DNA of 64,000 bases from Patiria pectinifera (taxonomy: Eukaryota; Echinodermata; Asteroidea; Valvatida; Asterinidae): the NCBI GenBank assembly GCA_029964075.1, contig CM057142.1, positions 29,080,392-29,144,391 on the forward strand, written 5' to 3'. A program made the position numbers and the translations under genes. The notes under the pieces were generated by a model. That model was given only the letters and a program-made list of their open reading frames with translations. It was not told the DNA's origin and made no database searches. The first letter of the stretch is position 1. The number at the start of each line of letters is the position of its first letter. Below are positions 8,785-21,154 of the stretch, in pieces.

Positions 8785-11700
8785 GTAAGTACATTGCTTG
8801 TGATTCTTTACAAACATATTTATACTTAATGCTGGTATGATTAGTGGAGCTACATGTATGGTAAAGATTTGTACACAGCAATTGCACCCAAAGACAGTGC
8901 AAAGTGAGGTCAACACTGGCTGAGAACCTAAAATATAATTGGCCAAAGCAATGAAAATTTAACCTTTTTTATGCAAATACACAATTCATAAGTAAATCCC
9001 CGTCCTTGTCATTCTCCAGCATGCTCCCATTTGTATGAACTGGTTCTGAACACAAGGTTTCTCAGAATGTGTGAAGTCACAAGAAACCTGAAAAAAATGA
9101 AAAATGAAATCCTAATCCAGATCGTGAGAACCTCAAATCCTGTTTTTGAATGTCGCCAAACGTCCTTGCCTAATGAGGGGTTTGACTCAATGATGCACCA
9201 ATTCAGGATCAAGGGATTTTGTGTTTATAATCACTCTAGGTCATGGCTATCGGTGTCCTGATTTCAAAGATTTCTGTCAATGAATCAGTCAAAGATTAGT
9301 CCCGGAACCAGTTTTGGTTGGGTTGGAACGTGCGAAATGAAATCCTTGTTGTGTCCAATGGTCCAAGGCAGGAAGCTAGCCTGTCAGGCCTGAATGAAAG
9401 GTCTTGATGGGTGGACCAACAGCACTGTACAGAGGCTTCTTTTAAACTTTTTGACAGGACTTGCTGTCGGAGGTATTTCTTTGGAGAAGTTGTTAAGTGC
9501 CCAGGCTGTTACTCTGTTGGGGAAACCTTTGAGCTGCTGCCCAGTCTAAGAACTGGAAATGATGGTGTGCCTTAAGGTGGGCCCCGGTCATTCGGATGTA
9601 ATTAATGATATGATTGGTTATTGGGCAGCCTGTCCACTTTTTTTTGTCATGTGACAGCTTGGAACTTAACAAGTCCCCGCCTTTGGCACAATTGGCAGTC
9701 CAGTCAGTTGTCACCTCAAAAGTAAATCGCTTGGAAACAAAACAAAAAAGTCGGGGAAAGCGGAACTCTCAAACTGTCAAATTACGAAGCCAACTGTAAG
9801 CAGAGAAAATCCGGTACCGTAAACCACCCAGTCAACTTCAGCACAAGACTGGCACCAGCAGTCTGCAGCCCCTTGTTCATTGCTTGTGTATAGCCCTTTG
9901 ATTGTGTTAGGTAAACACTGTTTGTTTTCCTGGTCCCCCGAGGCCCACTCGGTACCCCGCATGCTTGTTTGGAGGCGGTCTCCTTTCATGTCCGCAGTCA
10001 CAATTGGCCAGCGCTTTGCATCACTGGCCCCGCAAACTTGTTCCTTCACACAATTATCCTTGAGTGGCTTTATGACAAAAACTAGCTGACTAGATGACGT
10101 CTTTCCAGTGGTGTAAGGCTTTTTTGGTTCTGGTCTCGGCTTGTACCAGCCTGATTGGCCAGGCTGAATTACGCTCAACTGAGTCAGCAGTCGCTTGATC
10201 AAGGCCATAGACTCTTTTTTTTGGTATAAAGTCGTCCAGCCATTGACTCGATAATGACTCATGATGGAGTAGCTGTCAAACAGATCAGGCATCAATCATA
10301 TTTTTGAATTTCTGTGCCGAACCCATTCCAAAACCCAATATTCATCAAAACTGTCAATGGTACAAGTAATTCTCTCTCAAATGGAGTCCGTCCTCTTTGA
10401 GTGTTGTCAATCAATCAATTGTACGGGTTGGTTTTATAGAACATTTCCGTGCCATGTACAGTAATGTTGTCTCATCCGGAGATCTTTTTCTCCTTGAGGA
10501 ATCATAGACCACAAAGTTTTCTCCAAACTTTGAAGACTTAAACTTTTGGTTTAGATTTACAATATTTTAATTATTCTATTGTTTTCCAACATTGGATTTA
10601 TAAATTTATTGGATAATAAAACCGGTTACCCTACCTACCCTATTTTGACAGCCCCTACCCTAATTTGTTTTTGGGAAAAATATACACACAGACACCTCCA
10701 TATGATCGTACACACACAAAAATTGCAAAAAAAAAATTAAATTTCCTACCTACCTACCATATTTTCAAATGCCATGTAATCGGAAGCAGAACTATTGGTT
10801 TTTTGGGCCTAATGTATCTTGTAATGAAGATTTTATGTGAGCTACATGGAGTGATACGGTAAATAACTTTAAAAATGATAGATTGTATAGCAGTAGTACA
10901 TTGTAAATATTTGCTCAAAGGAACGACAATATTTGCTCATTGATTAAATTTGTTAAGCAAAATTTACTTCTCAGCAGTTCCGTATGTTGTACTTGCAGAC
11001 CCAGTTCTTTTGACGTTCTTAATCATCAATTGGTTCATCACTCAAGTTCCATTCACATTCAGGAATTTGGAACACGCGTCTAGACATTTTAGATTTAGAT
11101 TTACCTTTTCCTGTGAACATAATGTTCATGCGTGAACTCCATCGGCTTTTGTGCATTTATTTTTTTGTCAACTCAAAAAAAGATTAAACTATCCAAGAAT
11201 TGTGGCAATACAGTTTACAAGATTTCCCTGAAAGTGAAATCACGAAGCATGGAAAATACTACATGCCCTACCCCTTTGAAAAAGTGCACGTGGTTCTCTA
11301 CTTGCTTTCTCGTTTTCATTCAACAAATCAATTGCCTCGAGGCTTGCATTTGTGAACAGAGTGTTATTGTTGTTCCATTACAATAATCCTTACAAGTCGA
11401 AGAAGAATACAGAGAAAGTTGCCAGCTTTTCCCTCGCTTTTTGTGTGTGTGGAAAGAGCAACAAAACCTTAGGGTAGATTCCCGGGTTGACTAAAGGCAT
11501 GCCTGGCTCATTCCCCTCCATAATGAAACCTTTAAGCAGGGTGTTAAACCCTGCATTATCCAACACATTTTTTGCCCAACATGCCGCTCCTTAGTTTTAC
11601 CGTAGCCCCGAACCAAATTTTCATTCACTAAATACAAAGTTACTATACTGCAGTCTTGGGCCAGTCTTAGAAGTTGTGTGTTGGATTGTTTAGCCTCCAA

Positions 11701-11948
11701 CCACTGTTTTAAAGTCATTGTTAACCGTAGTATTTTAACTGGACGTCCCCCGTAGGTGTTTCCGTAGTTGAAACGACCACTTCTGGGCATAATTTGGCCA
11801 TCAGAAGAAAGATCAGGTTTTGGGATGTTGAAAGTCTTCCTTGTAAATGAGAATACCAAAGAGAAAACAAAAGTGTGGCATACAGAAGGAAAAAACCCGA
11901 AAGTATAGAGACTTACTTTTTTACAACGTCTTTAATGTGTCAAGGTAT
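8785..11948. other. No gene recognised; one long unexplained minus-strand frame
   Basis: The longest open frame is minus 10295-9777 (172 codons), in a locally GC-richer stretch. Its translation has no recognisable motif, signal peptide or membrane segment, and no splice context supports it. Minus 11859-11491 (122 codons) is likewise unrecognised. A TACCTACC/TACCCTA-rich patch lies at about 10625-10760. Probably intron or intergenic DNA. Confidence 0.35.
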
Positions 11949-12258
11949 TATGGTTGCAGACCAGTAAATAATCTACCATAGACCCCAGTGATAAATACAC
12001 CCACTTCCGAAATTCAGAAAAATACTCAGAACTCTCCAAGGTGTTTGAGTTTGAGACACACATCAAATTAAAGCTTACATTTGTCTTTCATCATTTTTCA
12101 TTTTCTGTTCAAAATTTTGGGGGTTAACCGATGACTTTAGGGAGAAAATTCCATCCAAAGATGATCGCCCCTAAAAGTAGTCCTGTAGCCCATCGCCATT
12201 TTGAGGAATGATCGTAATTTGGTCAGCGTAGGCAATTTCGGGCCTATGGCTTGCAACC
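11949..12258 (-). mobile_element. GGTTGCAGACC family (C), copy 1, reversed
   Basis: The left end GGTTGCAGACCAGTAA and right end GGCCTATGGCTTGCAACC form imperfect inverted termini. The interior is the reverse complement of 56231-56724: ATTTGATGTG, CTTGGAGAG, TTTCTGAATTTCGGAAGTGG and the ATTGCCTACGC next to the other end all recur. Shorter than that copy, so internally deleted. No coding frame. Confidence 0.75.
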
Positions 12259-13833
12259 TTTAGTGACAGGGTATTAGGCCTATAACCTCTTTGTTTACTG
12301 CTGTTTATGCTTTTGGTTGACTCTAAATGTAGTACAAAGAATTTAGGCATGGCAAAAAAAGTTTACCAACTTTAGATCCTCATCCAGTAGTTCATGGTCA
12401 TTATTGAGTAAGAAATTGACTTCAGATTGGATTAGATAGGCCTACGTGTAGTTGAAGCAGTTTGCAGAAATCTACTTGTAATGAAACTGACATATTTCCT
12501 GCCTGTTTCTCCTAGTGTTCAAATGAAGGCACTCTTTATTTTGCCAGTTTAGCCTCAGCAGTACAGCTGCTAAATAATTCACTTCATTTGGCATGTTTCG
12601 GGAGCACAAGTTGCACAAGTGTGTGCTGGTATCTTTTCATAACAACAACAAAAAGGAAGTGGAAGAAAAAACGTGTGACTGTGCGTAGGTGTGTGAATGC
12701 ACGCAATGCACGCAAGCCCAGCAGTGCCAGGCGATGTGACAACAGGTGCGCTGATTTACCGGTTGAAGTCCCCAAATTCCACCCCAAGAGGAGGCAAAGC
12801 CTTCCTTGTTTGGTTTGAATTTGTCAAGCTGTTTGGGTTTAATTTGCCCTGGTTTGGAAAAACTGTTGTGATTTGTCGTCGGGAGATTTGGAATCTCCGG
12901 AAACCCTGGCATTTGTGGGCGGATACTGTCTCCTCTGACGTGCGACATTCACTGCTTGTCCTTGTGGCTCTCGTTGTTGTCATTGTTAAGTATGTGGCTG
13001 TTGTTGCATCCAAGGGTGGTCTGAAGATGGTCTGGGCATGGGAAGTTGACTGTTAGACTCGCCAGTCAGCAGCATTTTTTCTTGTTTTACTGAAACTTTT
13101 GCCTTTCGTAAGCGCTGTGTACTTAGTGATGCCAAAAAACTTGTGAGAACAATTTCACCAGTTAAAAATAAGTGTTATGTTTAAAGGAAAAAAATTGATA
13201 AAGGTGTTAACAAACACTCAAGATCTAAGGGCAAATAATAGAAAATGGAATTGAAAAATAAATTGATATTTTTGAAATTTTGCTTGCTAACTACGAAATG
13301 TTCTAATAGTAAATGATACTTCTATTTTGATGTAAACAACAATTGGCCTTATGCACGAGTCGGCCCTATTGAATTGAAAGTGAGAAAAAATCTTAATTTT
13401 TTGAACTTGCGAAGAGAAATGAAAGCAAGTTAAGTAGCAATGAATTCCAGTCTGCTTCAATGAATGATTAAAAATTTGCAATTAAATATTTCCTAATGTT
13501 TAAAGCCAAATTAAAAAAGAAATGACAGTAAAATAAGGCTGCATTATGCCTGCATAAATAGTCTGGCGCCATCCTATTCAGCAGTTAACAATTAATAAAA
13601 TACATTCAGGGAACCCAACAAAAATAGCCAACTCGTGCATAAGGCCCATAGCAACCTCGTTTCCAGGGTGTAGAGCAGTACGCGCCCACCACTACCTGCT
13701 CTCTCACCCTGGTATTGGATCATTTGCATGTGCAAGATTTGAGGTACGAAAGTTACAAGGCGTGAGTTACAAAAACACAATTTTTTCAAAATTAAAATGT
13801 GACAATCTTATCCAGACAATATCCAGTATCACA
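12259..13833. other. No gene recognised
   Basis: Overlapping short frames on both strands near 12580-13050 (up to 119 codons) have no recognisable product. They coincide with slightly higher GC, which lengthens chance frames. Confidence 0.35.
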
Positions 13834-13857
13834 GTTCATATTACATGTAATATGAAC
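13834..13857. repeat. 24-bp perfect palindrome
   Basis: GTTCATATTACA followed by its exact reverse complement TGTAATATGAAC, with no spacer. Confidence 0.95.
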
Positions 13858-14321
13858 AAATTGGAAAAGAAATGATTATTTTTAAGAAGGTGTGGACGTA
13901 ATAATTACAAAGAACGTGAAAACACATAATACACGTTGGAAATAACAACACCAAGTACACGATATAAATCCATTACCCGTATCGAATCAGGATACAGGAA
14001 GAAAGTTTCCTATGCAGGGCTTAGTATTGGAAACGAGGTTTGAAATAAAGTAAGCACTGGGGATGAGGTTGGGCCCATAGGGTATTGGAAATAATCATGT
14101 GCAGCTGCAGCAAGAAAATGAGATACGTTATTGCTAATGGACAAGTAAATGTTTAATGCTGAGGTGTTTAAGTTTGATAGCATGGCATACCTGGCACCTG
14201 GCACAGTTTTGTAGAGCTGGTACCTCAGCAGATTATGGCTTAGCAGTAAAGCCAAATTCAGCGGAGAACCATTTAGTCTTTTGGCAGGTTACCTGTGTTT
14301 AACAGATACTATAGAGATACA
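13858..14321. other. No gene recognised
   Basis: Short frames only. No repeat or RNA structure was seen. Confidence 0.35.
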
Positions 14322-14415
14322 TTCCCCTCACTAAATGTACATGTATTTTGAGTTTCACTAAAAAAAAATCTTGGTTTTTTTTTAGTGAAACTCAAAATAC
14401 ATTTAGTGAGGGGAA
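14322..14415. repeat. Long near-perfect inverted repeat (hairpin)
   Basis: Left arm from TTCCCCTCACTAAAT through ATTTTGAGTTTCACTAAAAA, six-base loop TCTTGG, then right arm TTTTTAGTGAAACTCAAAAT through ATTTAGTGAGGGGAA. The arms pair over about 40 bp; the left arm has a few extra bases (near 14337-14342). The hairpin sits at the left side of a family A copy, whose other members have only one GTTTCAC arm, so it may be an inverted duplication of that family's end. Confidence 0.9.
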
Positions 14416-14439
14416 CTCAGATTTTTTTGATTTTTTTTT

Positions 14440-14740
14440 ATTTGCTGCTTTCCTTGCGATATATAAGTGTTTAACTTTCGAATGACGCATTGAACAAAAA
14501 CATTAATTGAAGTTCAGTTAAGTGAATTATTTGCAGCCCGACAAAAATTCGGCATTTGCAGAGCGTGTTCATTTGTGCGCAAAATGAAAGCCCCTCTTCA
14601 GAGGGTTGCAGGCGCCCAAGAAAAAAAAAGGTAGATTTTCTTTTAAACAAAAAAAACCCAAAAACAAAACAAATTAAAATAGTCAGGAGAAAAAAATTAC
14701 ACTCGTTTGAAGAGTACGGGGCGTGCATCTTTAAGCATAT
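14440..14740 (+). repeat. Dispersed repeat family A, copy 3
   Basis: TTTGCTGCTTTCCTTGCGAT, TTCGAATGACGCATTGAAC, GAATTATTTGCAGCCCGAC, GTTCATTTGTGCGCAAAATG, CAGAGGGTTGCAGGCGCC, and GTGCATCTTTAAG near the right end. This is the fullest copy of the family in the window. Apparent frames here are shadows. Confidence 0.65.
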
Positions 14741-16755
14741 TTTTTTTTCAACAACTCGAAATTTTCCCTTGGCTAGTAGTGGCTGATCCTCTCTATCTGG
14801 TTATGCATTGTGTGCCGTGTGCCATGCCTCAATTTGGAGAGGATTTTCAGCTGTTGAACAGTGGAATCCACCGTGACGCAAACATCGAAATCCCAGCAGG
14901 TACTGGCCAATTCTATCAGACATCTCCGCCAAATCCCAAGGTTATCACAAAATAAAAAAGGGAAAGTTCTGGCATATCGGGGCAATTGGATAAAAAGTGG
15001 AACTGAATGGGGAATTTTGGGTTTTTTTTGCCTCATTGCCCCCTGCTGAAGCTGAAAACAAGAATTAAGTATTTAACCCATTAACCCTGCCTGGTATAAA
15101 ATGGCGTCATTGCGCAGCTTGGAGCTTGGTCCCAGGACAGCTGTGTTGCCTTGGCAACCAGACAAAAGAACTTCATGTTCTATGTTGTGTTTTGTCTCAT
15201 GTATAAGGGGGAGTTGAAATTGGAAAAATGGAATGTTTATGTGTTTGTGCGTCAAAAGCATGACCAGAGGCAATGGGTATTTGTCCACCTGGCTGTTGGG
15301 AAGAAAATTGTTTTCTTATTTTGGTCTGGAAATAATAGACCCGAGACATGACATCACAAGTTGTTTACACCTGTAGAGTTTTATTTCCCCACCAAAAAGG
15401 AAAAAGTTGTACACTTTTAAAAACCTATAGAACATACCGGTAGGCCTAAACAGTATAACATCTATTTCTAATCTGCATATTTGGCTATATTGTATTCTTA
15501 TAGTTTTTTAAAGCATATAACAGCTGTTGAAACGGACTTTCGGCAACCAGGAGAGGGCAGGGTTCTAAGATGTAACAAAATGCGTTTGGAATAGTGGGGA
15601 TGATGAGCTAAGGGGATGTTGTCTCCACCCAGCTTTCATAAGAAAGCTCACATATAGAGCACATCTCCAGTGTTCAAACTGTATTATCGGATCCACGTTG
15701 CTGAAATTTCATTTCTTTTAAAACTGAAATCTGACATTTCGGATCAGTATTTTGGGACAAAATTCTGAGACACTGCATGCCTTTATGGAATGTGAATTTT
15801 TGGCCAATAAAAAAAGAATCTATCAGTCCTCCAGGTTGGCAGGATTGGATTCGGAAATCCGGAACTTTGTATCCAACTGGTCTAGTTCCATGCAGTTAAT
15901 CTACAATTTTTGTTTTTGAGGATAAAATTGCCTCAGAATTATTTGTCAGGGCAATGGAAACAGTGTGCATTTCATTTTTTATTTTACTTTAACAAGGTAT
16001 TTTGTAGTGATTCATTTACCATGATAAAGTTAAGGAACAGCTAGGTACATGTGTCATTCTTCTATTTTCACAAATCCTGTTTAAAGAAAATTTGGGGGAA
16101 AACAAAAGAAAAGTAGAACTTAAACCGGAGCTCATACTCCCCACCTGGCACAGAGCCAAGATCCTGGATCATTTTATATGTCAGGTGTCATGAACTAACC
16201 CAGAACTCCACAGGTGCTATCCAACAATGGAGTAATGTTCTGTAGGCAAACACATTACCAGATACAAGGTGTCTGGCTCTGTGCTGATGTGTTCACAGGT
16301 GTCAACGGTTCAAAGTTTAGTTCCTGTTTGTCTGTGCTGTTCAGGATAACATTTTGATTGCATGTTGTAAGTGGAACCATAACTTCAATGGCTCTTCAGT
16401 TTGTGTGATACATGCCCGTCACTGGAGGGCAAATATCTTCTTGTCTTTGGTATGTTTAATGTCCCAAAACAAATTAAAAGAGTCAGACTTTGATGGATTG
16501 ATACATGTATTTCTAGCTAGAGAAGCTTAATAAGTGTTTGACAAAGCACTGTATTTTCTCTGAAGTCCAAGCTTTTTATGGAGGTGATGCAAAATTTAAT
16601 TCTAGATTTGAGGGGGAAACACTAGAAAAAAACCCAGAAGATATGATCTGTGGAATTCCCTTTAAATAACAAAGAGACTAAAACACTGTGCCTCTGGTGG
16701 AGGTACGTATACCACACGTGTCAACTTAAGACTACAGAATCACTGCAAGTTACTC
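14741..16755. other. No gene recognised
   Basis: No exon or protein motif recognised. Short frames only. Confidence 0.35.
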
Positions 16756-16852
16756 CTCCCTCTCTTCCCCCCTCCCCCATCCCCCTCCCCTCCCATCCCC
16801 TCCCCTCCCATTCCCCCATCCCCCATCCCCCACCCCCACCCCCCCCCCACCT
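16756..16852. repeat. C-rich polypyrimidine tract (CCCTCCC/CCCAT)n
   Basis: About 95 bases almost wholly C and T on the plus strand, with more than ten runs of three or more C. The minus strand is therefore G-rich and could form G-quadruplexes. An open frame through it is a proline/serine low-complexity artefact. Confidence 0.9.
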
Positions 16853-19326
16853 TGACTTCAGAAATGCGTACCACTTGCGCGCAAGCATTGTTCCACATCA
16901 GTATGAATCGAATGGCTTCTAATTTTGTACAGGGAATGAATCTATACAGTAAACAAGGATTTGTGCTGCTGAAATCAGAACTAGGTGTGGCGGACGGAAT
17001 AAACTTGTTTTGTCTGGTCCTATCCCAGATGACCCATTTCTAAGAGATTTCAGGGAAATTTGATTTTCTGACCAACTCCTTTTAGTCTACATCTAAACCA
17101 CACACTTGCAATCAGATTAGGGTTCCACACCTCTTTTGTGGAAGTCCAGTAGTGCAGCACAGGGATTTATTGACAAACCTCTCCCCTTTCTCTGGTTTAA
17201 AGAAGGTTATGAATCAAAGTCACTGGACCTGGGTCATCCTGAACAAAACAAGAGAAAAACCAAGTCAGATAGCGGAGCGAGAGCAAGTGATGGATGGGAT
17301 TGAACCTCGCTGAAAAGTTCATACCTATTGTGGGCGGTGGCCCAAGCAAACCCAGGGGCTTAAATTCTGGGCAGAAGGGGTTAGGTAGCAGGCCACTGAC
17401 GGGTCTGATAGGACAAGAGGGTCAAAGGTCACACTTTTCAGTTATAAATCTTCCCTGAAGGGCGCTATCGAACTTGATATACTACCCACTTGCCTTGAAT
17501 TATGGCTGTTTGTGTTTGGTTAGTGCTAGCTTTTTCTGAGGTTCAAATTAAACAGTTATTGCAGAAAAAGAAATGCTTAGATGAGACACCATAAACTTTT
17601 AAGAGCAACAAATGCAGTGTTAAAGAGCCCCTGGGTTTTTTGTATTAAGTAAACCTCAGCAAGTTAAAATTAAAGATATGGTCAAAAACCTTTTCAGTAC
17701 TTGTTGTACAGACTGCCAAAATGGCCTGAAACTAGTTGAGGGTTACGTGTGGATGTTGTATTTGTATTAAATTAGGTTTGTAAGTGGGTATCAAATACAA
17801 GTTGCCTTTTATAATTCTTCAGTTGCGGGTTAACAACTCTTTAGGACTGTGTTAGGAAGAAGATTTGCTGTAGTTGTCATTCAAGCTTGCCATTCAGCAG
17901 TACTTGTACCCAGCTATATTTAGAACCAAAAATTGATAAGCAATGATCTTGTGAAGGAAAAGAAGCTATAAAAAACGCAAATAAAAAGGCCATTAAAATC
18001 AGATCTGCAGACCACCTGGCCATCCCTCTGCCCTCATCGATTATATCAGAGTTTGAACAATTGCGTGAAATATGGCCAATTGAGGTGTACTTCCCAGCTT
18101 GACTTTGGCCCTAGTTATTGTCATCGGCTACCCCCAGCTTGGCTCAACAACTGATAGGTAATCGCAATCCGGCCTTGAAGTGGGTGCCTTGATTGCCTTC
18201 CTTGTTGTCCTCCGTGTTTAAAAATTTGGCAATATGCACCACCTTGGTGTGTTTGTAGTACGCTCGATAAAAGATGAATCAAGCCGCGGAGATAGGCCTG
18301 GAATGATTGAGCAATATTTAATATTTTGCCCACGGAATTCGATCGAGTCCTTGTTCGCTTCACAAAGGCACTCCAAAGCAATAATTTCTGTCATTCAGAT
18401 CTCTGGGTATTTTTTTTTAACTGTTTAAACTTTTCTCTGTTCAAAGGTATTTCAGTTTGAAATTGTAGACTACATTTTGGAAAAGACAAGGTCATTGAAA
18501 AAAATGCATCCCTTTTTATTTCTTTGATTCATATGAGGTATAAATTAAGCAGCTTTGAAGTTTGTCCACTGGTAGTTTTTAAACTACACACACTGCATGA
18601 CCACAAAAAAATCTCAAGTTTCGAAACTGGTTTCAGCTGAATTAGGCCAAACCAATGATGTGTGGGCTGATTTGTAAACCTTGCGCATTCCACACTTATT
18701 GATAGAATATCACCCTTTACTGCATATTGTATTGCCAGAGTATTGTATCCATTGAAAAAACAACCTTTGAATGAAAATACTTAACGCAACTCTAACACTA
18801 ACAGTTAGCCCTATCCAACCCCCTCCCTCCAAAAATATCATTGAACCCAAAGCGTACCTTTGGGTCTTTTGTGTGTAGATCCATGGTAGATCCATCCCCA
18901 TCATTCTGACAGCTGGAATTTCAGTCTCAATGCTTTTGCAACTGGGATGCACCCCTGGGCCATTTAATTAAGCATTCTCAGAAAACCCCATTTTCCCTAA
19001 TTCCAATCCCTGAACATATCAAATATTCCCAAAATCTTGGTTTCCCCTTTTTTTTCCCCCTTCGATCCATTGTACATGTAGGTCTTTGAACGCTTATGGT
19101 ACAGATAGTGTTGTTTTTTTTTTCAAACTATTGTGTCCCCCACCGATGTGGAACCAGGGCCCAATGTCATGGCTCGTCTTTAACGAACATATCTGCTTAC
19201 TGTAGAAGAAAATTCTGCGCTTATGGTTAGCTTCATTAGTCAGCGAGAAATTTAGATTTTATTGTGATTTTATTTATTTATTGCATTGTACGTCACAAGC
19301 CTTTAACTTTTTGACTCATTGGCATG
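16853..19326. other. No gene recognised
   Basis: No recognisable coding exon, RNA gene or repeat boundary. Likely intronic or intergenic. Confidence 0.35.
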
Positions 19327-19433
19327 ATTTAACAAAACCATAGTTGACTGCTGTGATGTGGGATATGGCATTTTTAACCATCAGGCGGCAGGAATGCCAT
19401 ATTCCACACCACAGCAGTCAACAGTTGTTAAAT
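19327..19433. mobile_element. Hairpin MITE (inverted repeat about 29 bp plus outer 9 bp)
   Basis: GTTGACTGCTGTGATGTGGG with the following ATATGGCAT (19343-19371) pairs with ATGCCATATTCCACACCACA and its continuation to GTCAAC (19394-19422), 27 of 29 bases. Outer ATTTAACAA (19327) pairs with TTGTTAAAT (19425-19433). Total length is 107 bp, non-coding. GACTGCTGTGATG recurs alone at about 39417. Confidence 0.8.
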
Positions 19434-20620
19434 ATTGGGCCACGTAATTAAAGTCATTTGGCAGTTAAACTTCTCAACAAGTTTTAACAGCTCTCACAAT
19501 GGGCTACAAACCCATTTATTCCTCCATGATCATATTAACAGCCTAAATGCAGGCTCCCAATCTGACAATGATATCACTCTCAAGGCCAGCAATGACGACT
19601 GGCAGTGTGCAGAAACTTCCCCCAGTGTCATTTGTACTCCTGACTCCAGCCATTCAAACAGCCAGGCCAGGGATACCAAAAAATCGCGCCTTTTTGCTTT
19701 GGATTAGGGAACCCATGTGTGACAGGTTTTCAATTTGGCAAACTATGTGTGTGGGAGTATTTATCCGGCTTCCTTTGAAGTTCCCTTCATTTCACACAAT
19801 CTAGTTTGGGTACACAGTACAATTTTCATTTACAAGCACACTGTCTGATGTGCTGGTAAATTTTTCAAAGTTGAAAAACGTAATTAATTTTGAAATGAAG
19901 GAAAGGGAAATATTTTGCCACACCCGCCGGTCCATAGCTTTATTCAATGAGAAAGAGAATATAATACTATAGCCTAGTGTATTTCATATTATCAGGTGTA
20001 TGTGGACATGTGGACTTTAAAATTAATACATTTAAGGGTTATTTTACGGTTGTAAACACATTATACATGCACTCATACTTGTAGCTGTCAAAGCAAATTG
20101 AAATTGCAAATTCAAATGAATGTTTAAAGCCAGACCAGATAATCTTTAAATACATGAAGTGTATTTTTTAACGGAGGTGGCATGCACCTCAGGGCAGTGC
20201 ACTCCCATTACACTGATGGGAAAGATTTCCCGACTCGTGCTGAAAAAAAGATGCGTCGTGCCGCGAAGCAATGCTCCATGCTGAAAATCACTAAAATTCA
20301 GCAGTTTAGTATTCATGCCAACATTGTACATTGCCGTCGATCTTGGCCCAATTTCATAGAGCTTGCTGAGCATAAATTATTTCTTTAGATACAAACTAAT
20401 TTAGTATTTGATTATTATAACTTTGACTTGATGGAATATATAACAAAATTCAACATGCACCAGCCTTAACTGGCCACCGATCAAGATTTGCGTCTCCTGC
20501 TGGTGAAGAAAATTGACAAAGTTAAGTATTTAAGTGATACAAAGTAGAGGTATTGGAATGGCTGATGTTTGAATGACTGGTTTTAAAGAATAAATTTGAA
20601 CTACATGTAATTTTTTTTTC
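19434..20620. other. No gene recognised
   Basis: Short frames without recognisable motifs. No clear repeat. Confidence 0.35.
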
Positions 20621-20688
20621 ATGGAAGCTCTCAAATCATGCACGAAAGTGGATTTTGACAAAGGTGTGCCATTTGACAAACAATTAAA
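20621..20688 (+). repeat. Dispersed repeat with a conserved reading frame, copy 1
   Basis: Translates from ATG as MEALKSCTKVDFDKG and on to PFDKQL. The reverse-strand copy at 33100-33033 translates as MEAIKSCAKVAFNRS and on to TFDKKL. The frame is open in both copies. This could be a fragment of an unrecognised mobile-element protein or simply a young non-coding repeat; I cannot name a family. Confidence 0.45.
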
Positions 20689-20880
20689 ACTATACAACTT
20701 ATCCAGTAAACAAACTTTGTGGATTTGTTTTATCATCTGCTCGAGACCTCTGTCATTCTACAAATATCTATTTCTTTTAATATTTGGTGTATACGTCACT
20801 CATCTCACCTGTAGAGCAATCCACTGTACTTATGCATATTTCCCTGGACGGGCAGGTATTCAAGCTCAGAGTTTACACAC

Positions 20881-21154
20881 TAGCGCCATCTGGCGTCCTA
20901 CCCATAGTGCCCCGCGGCATTTGTGCCTCGTGAGTGTCCTCTTTTCTCTTAGCAGCAGGTCGGGAAGGACATACATATAACATGCTTGTATTATAATTCG
21001 TTTTTCTACTCTCCATTTTTGCTTAAGAGAAGTTTTTGATTAAAAGAAAAGTTAGTAGTTGATTTGTAGTGTTGTGTATGTTTCTTTGTGTGTTTTTATG
21101 AGACTATTTCATGAAGCTTCATTAAATGAAGCGTTTGCAAAGAGCTGGTCCTTT
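20881..21154 (+). mobile_element. Left part of a DIRS-like remnant (tentative)
   Basis: A GC-richer segment (AGCGCCATCTGGCGTCC, CCCGCGGCATTTGTGCC) leads into an AT-rich stretch TTTTTGATTAAAAGA to ATGAAGCGTTTG. That stretch is repeated at about 21471-21580, inside the start of the 148-bp array. It is assigned to the same element as the array and the RNase H-like remnant only by position. Confidence 0.4.

Noticed and set aside
10620-10760. TACCCTA-like motifs suggesting interstitial telomeric repeat
   Set aside because: Only irregular CCCTA/CCTACC units; no run of TTAGGG repeats.
16650-16922. Proline-rich frame near 16.7 kb
   Set aside because: Produced by the polypyrimidine tract; no start context or splice support.
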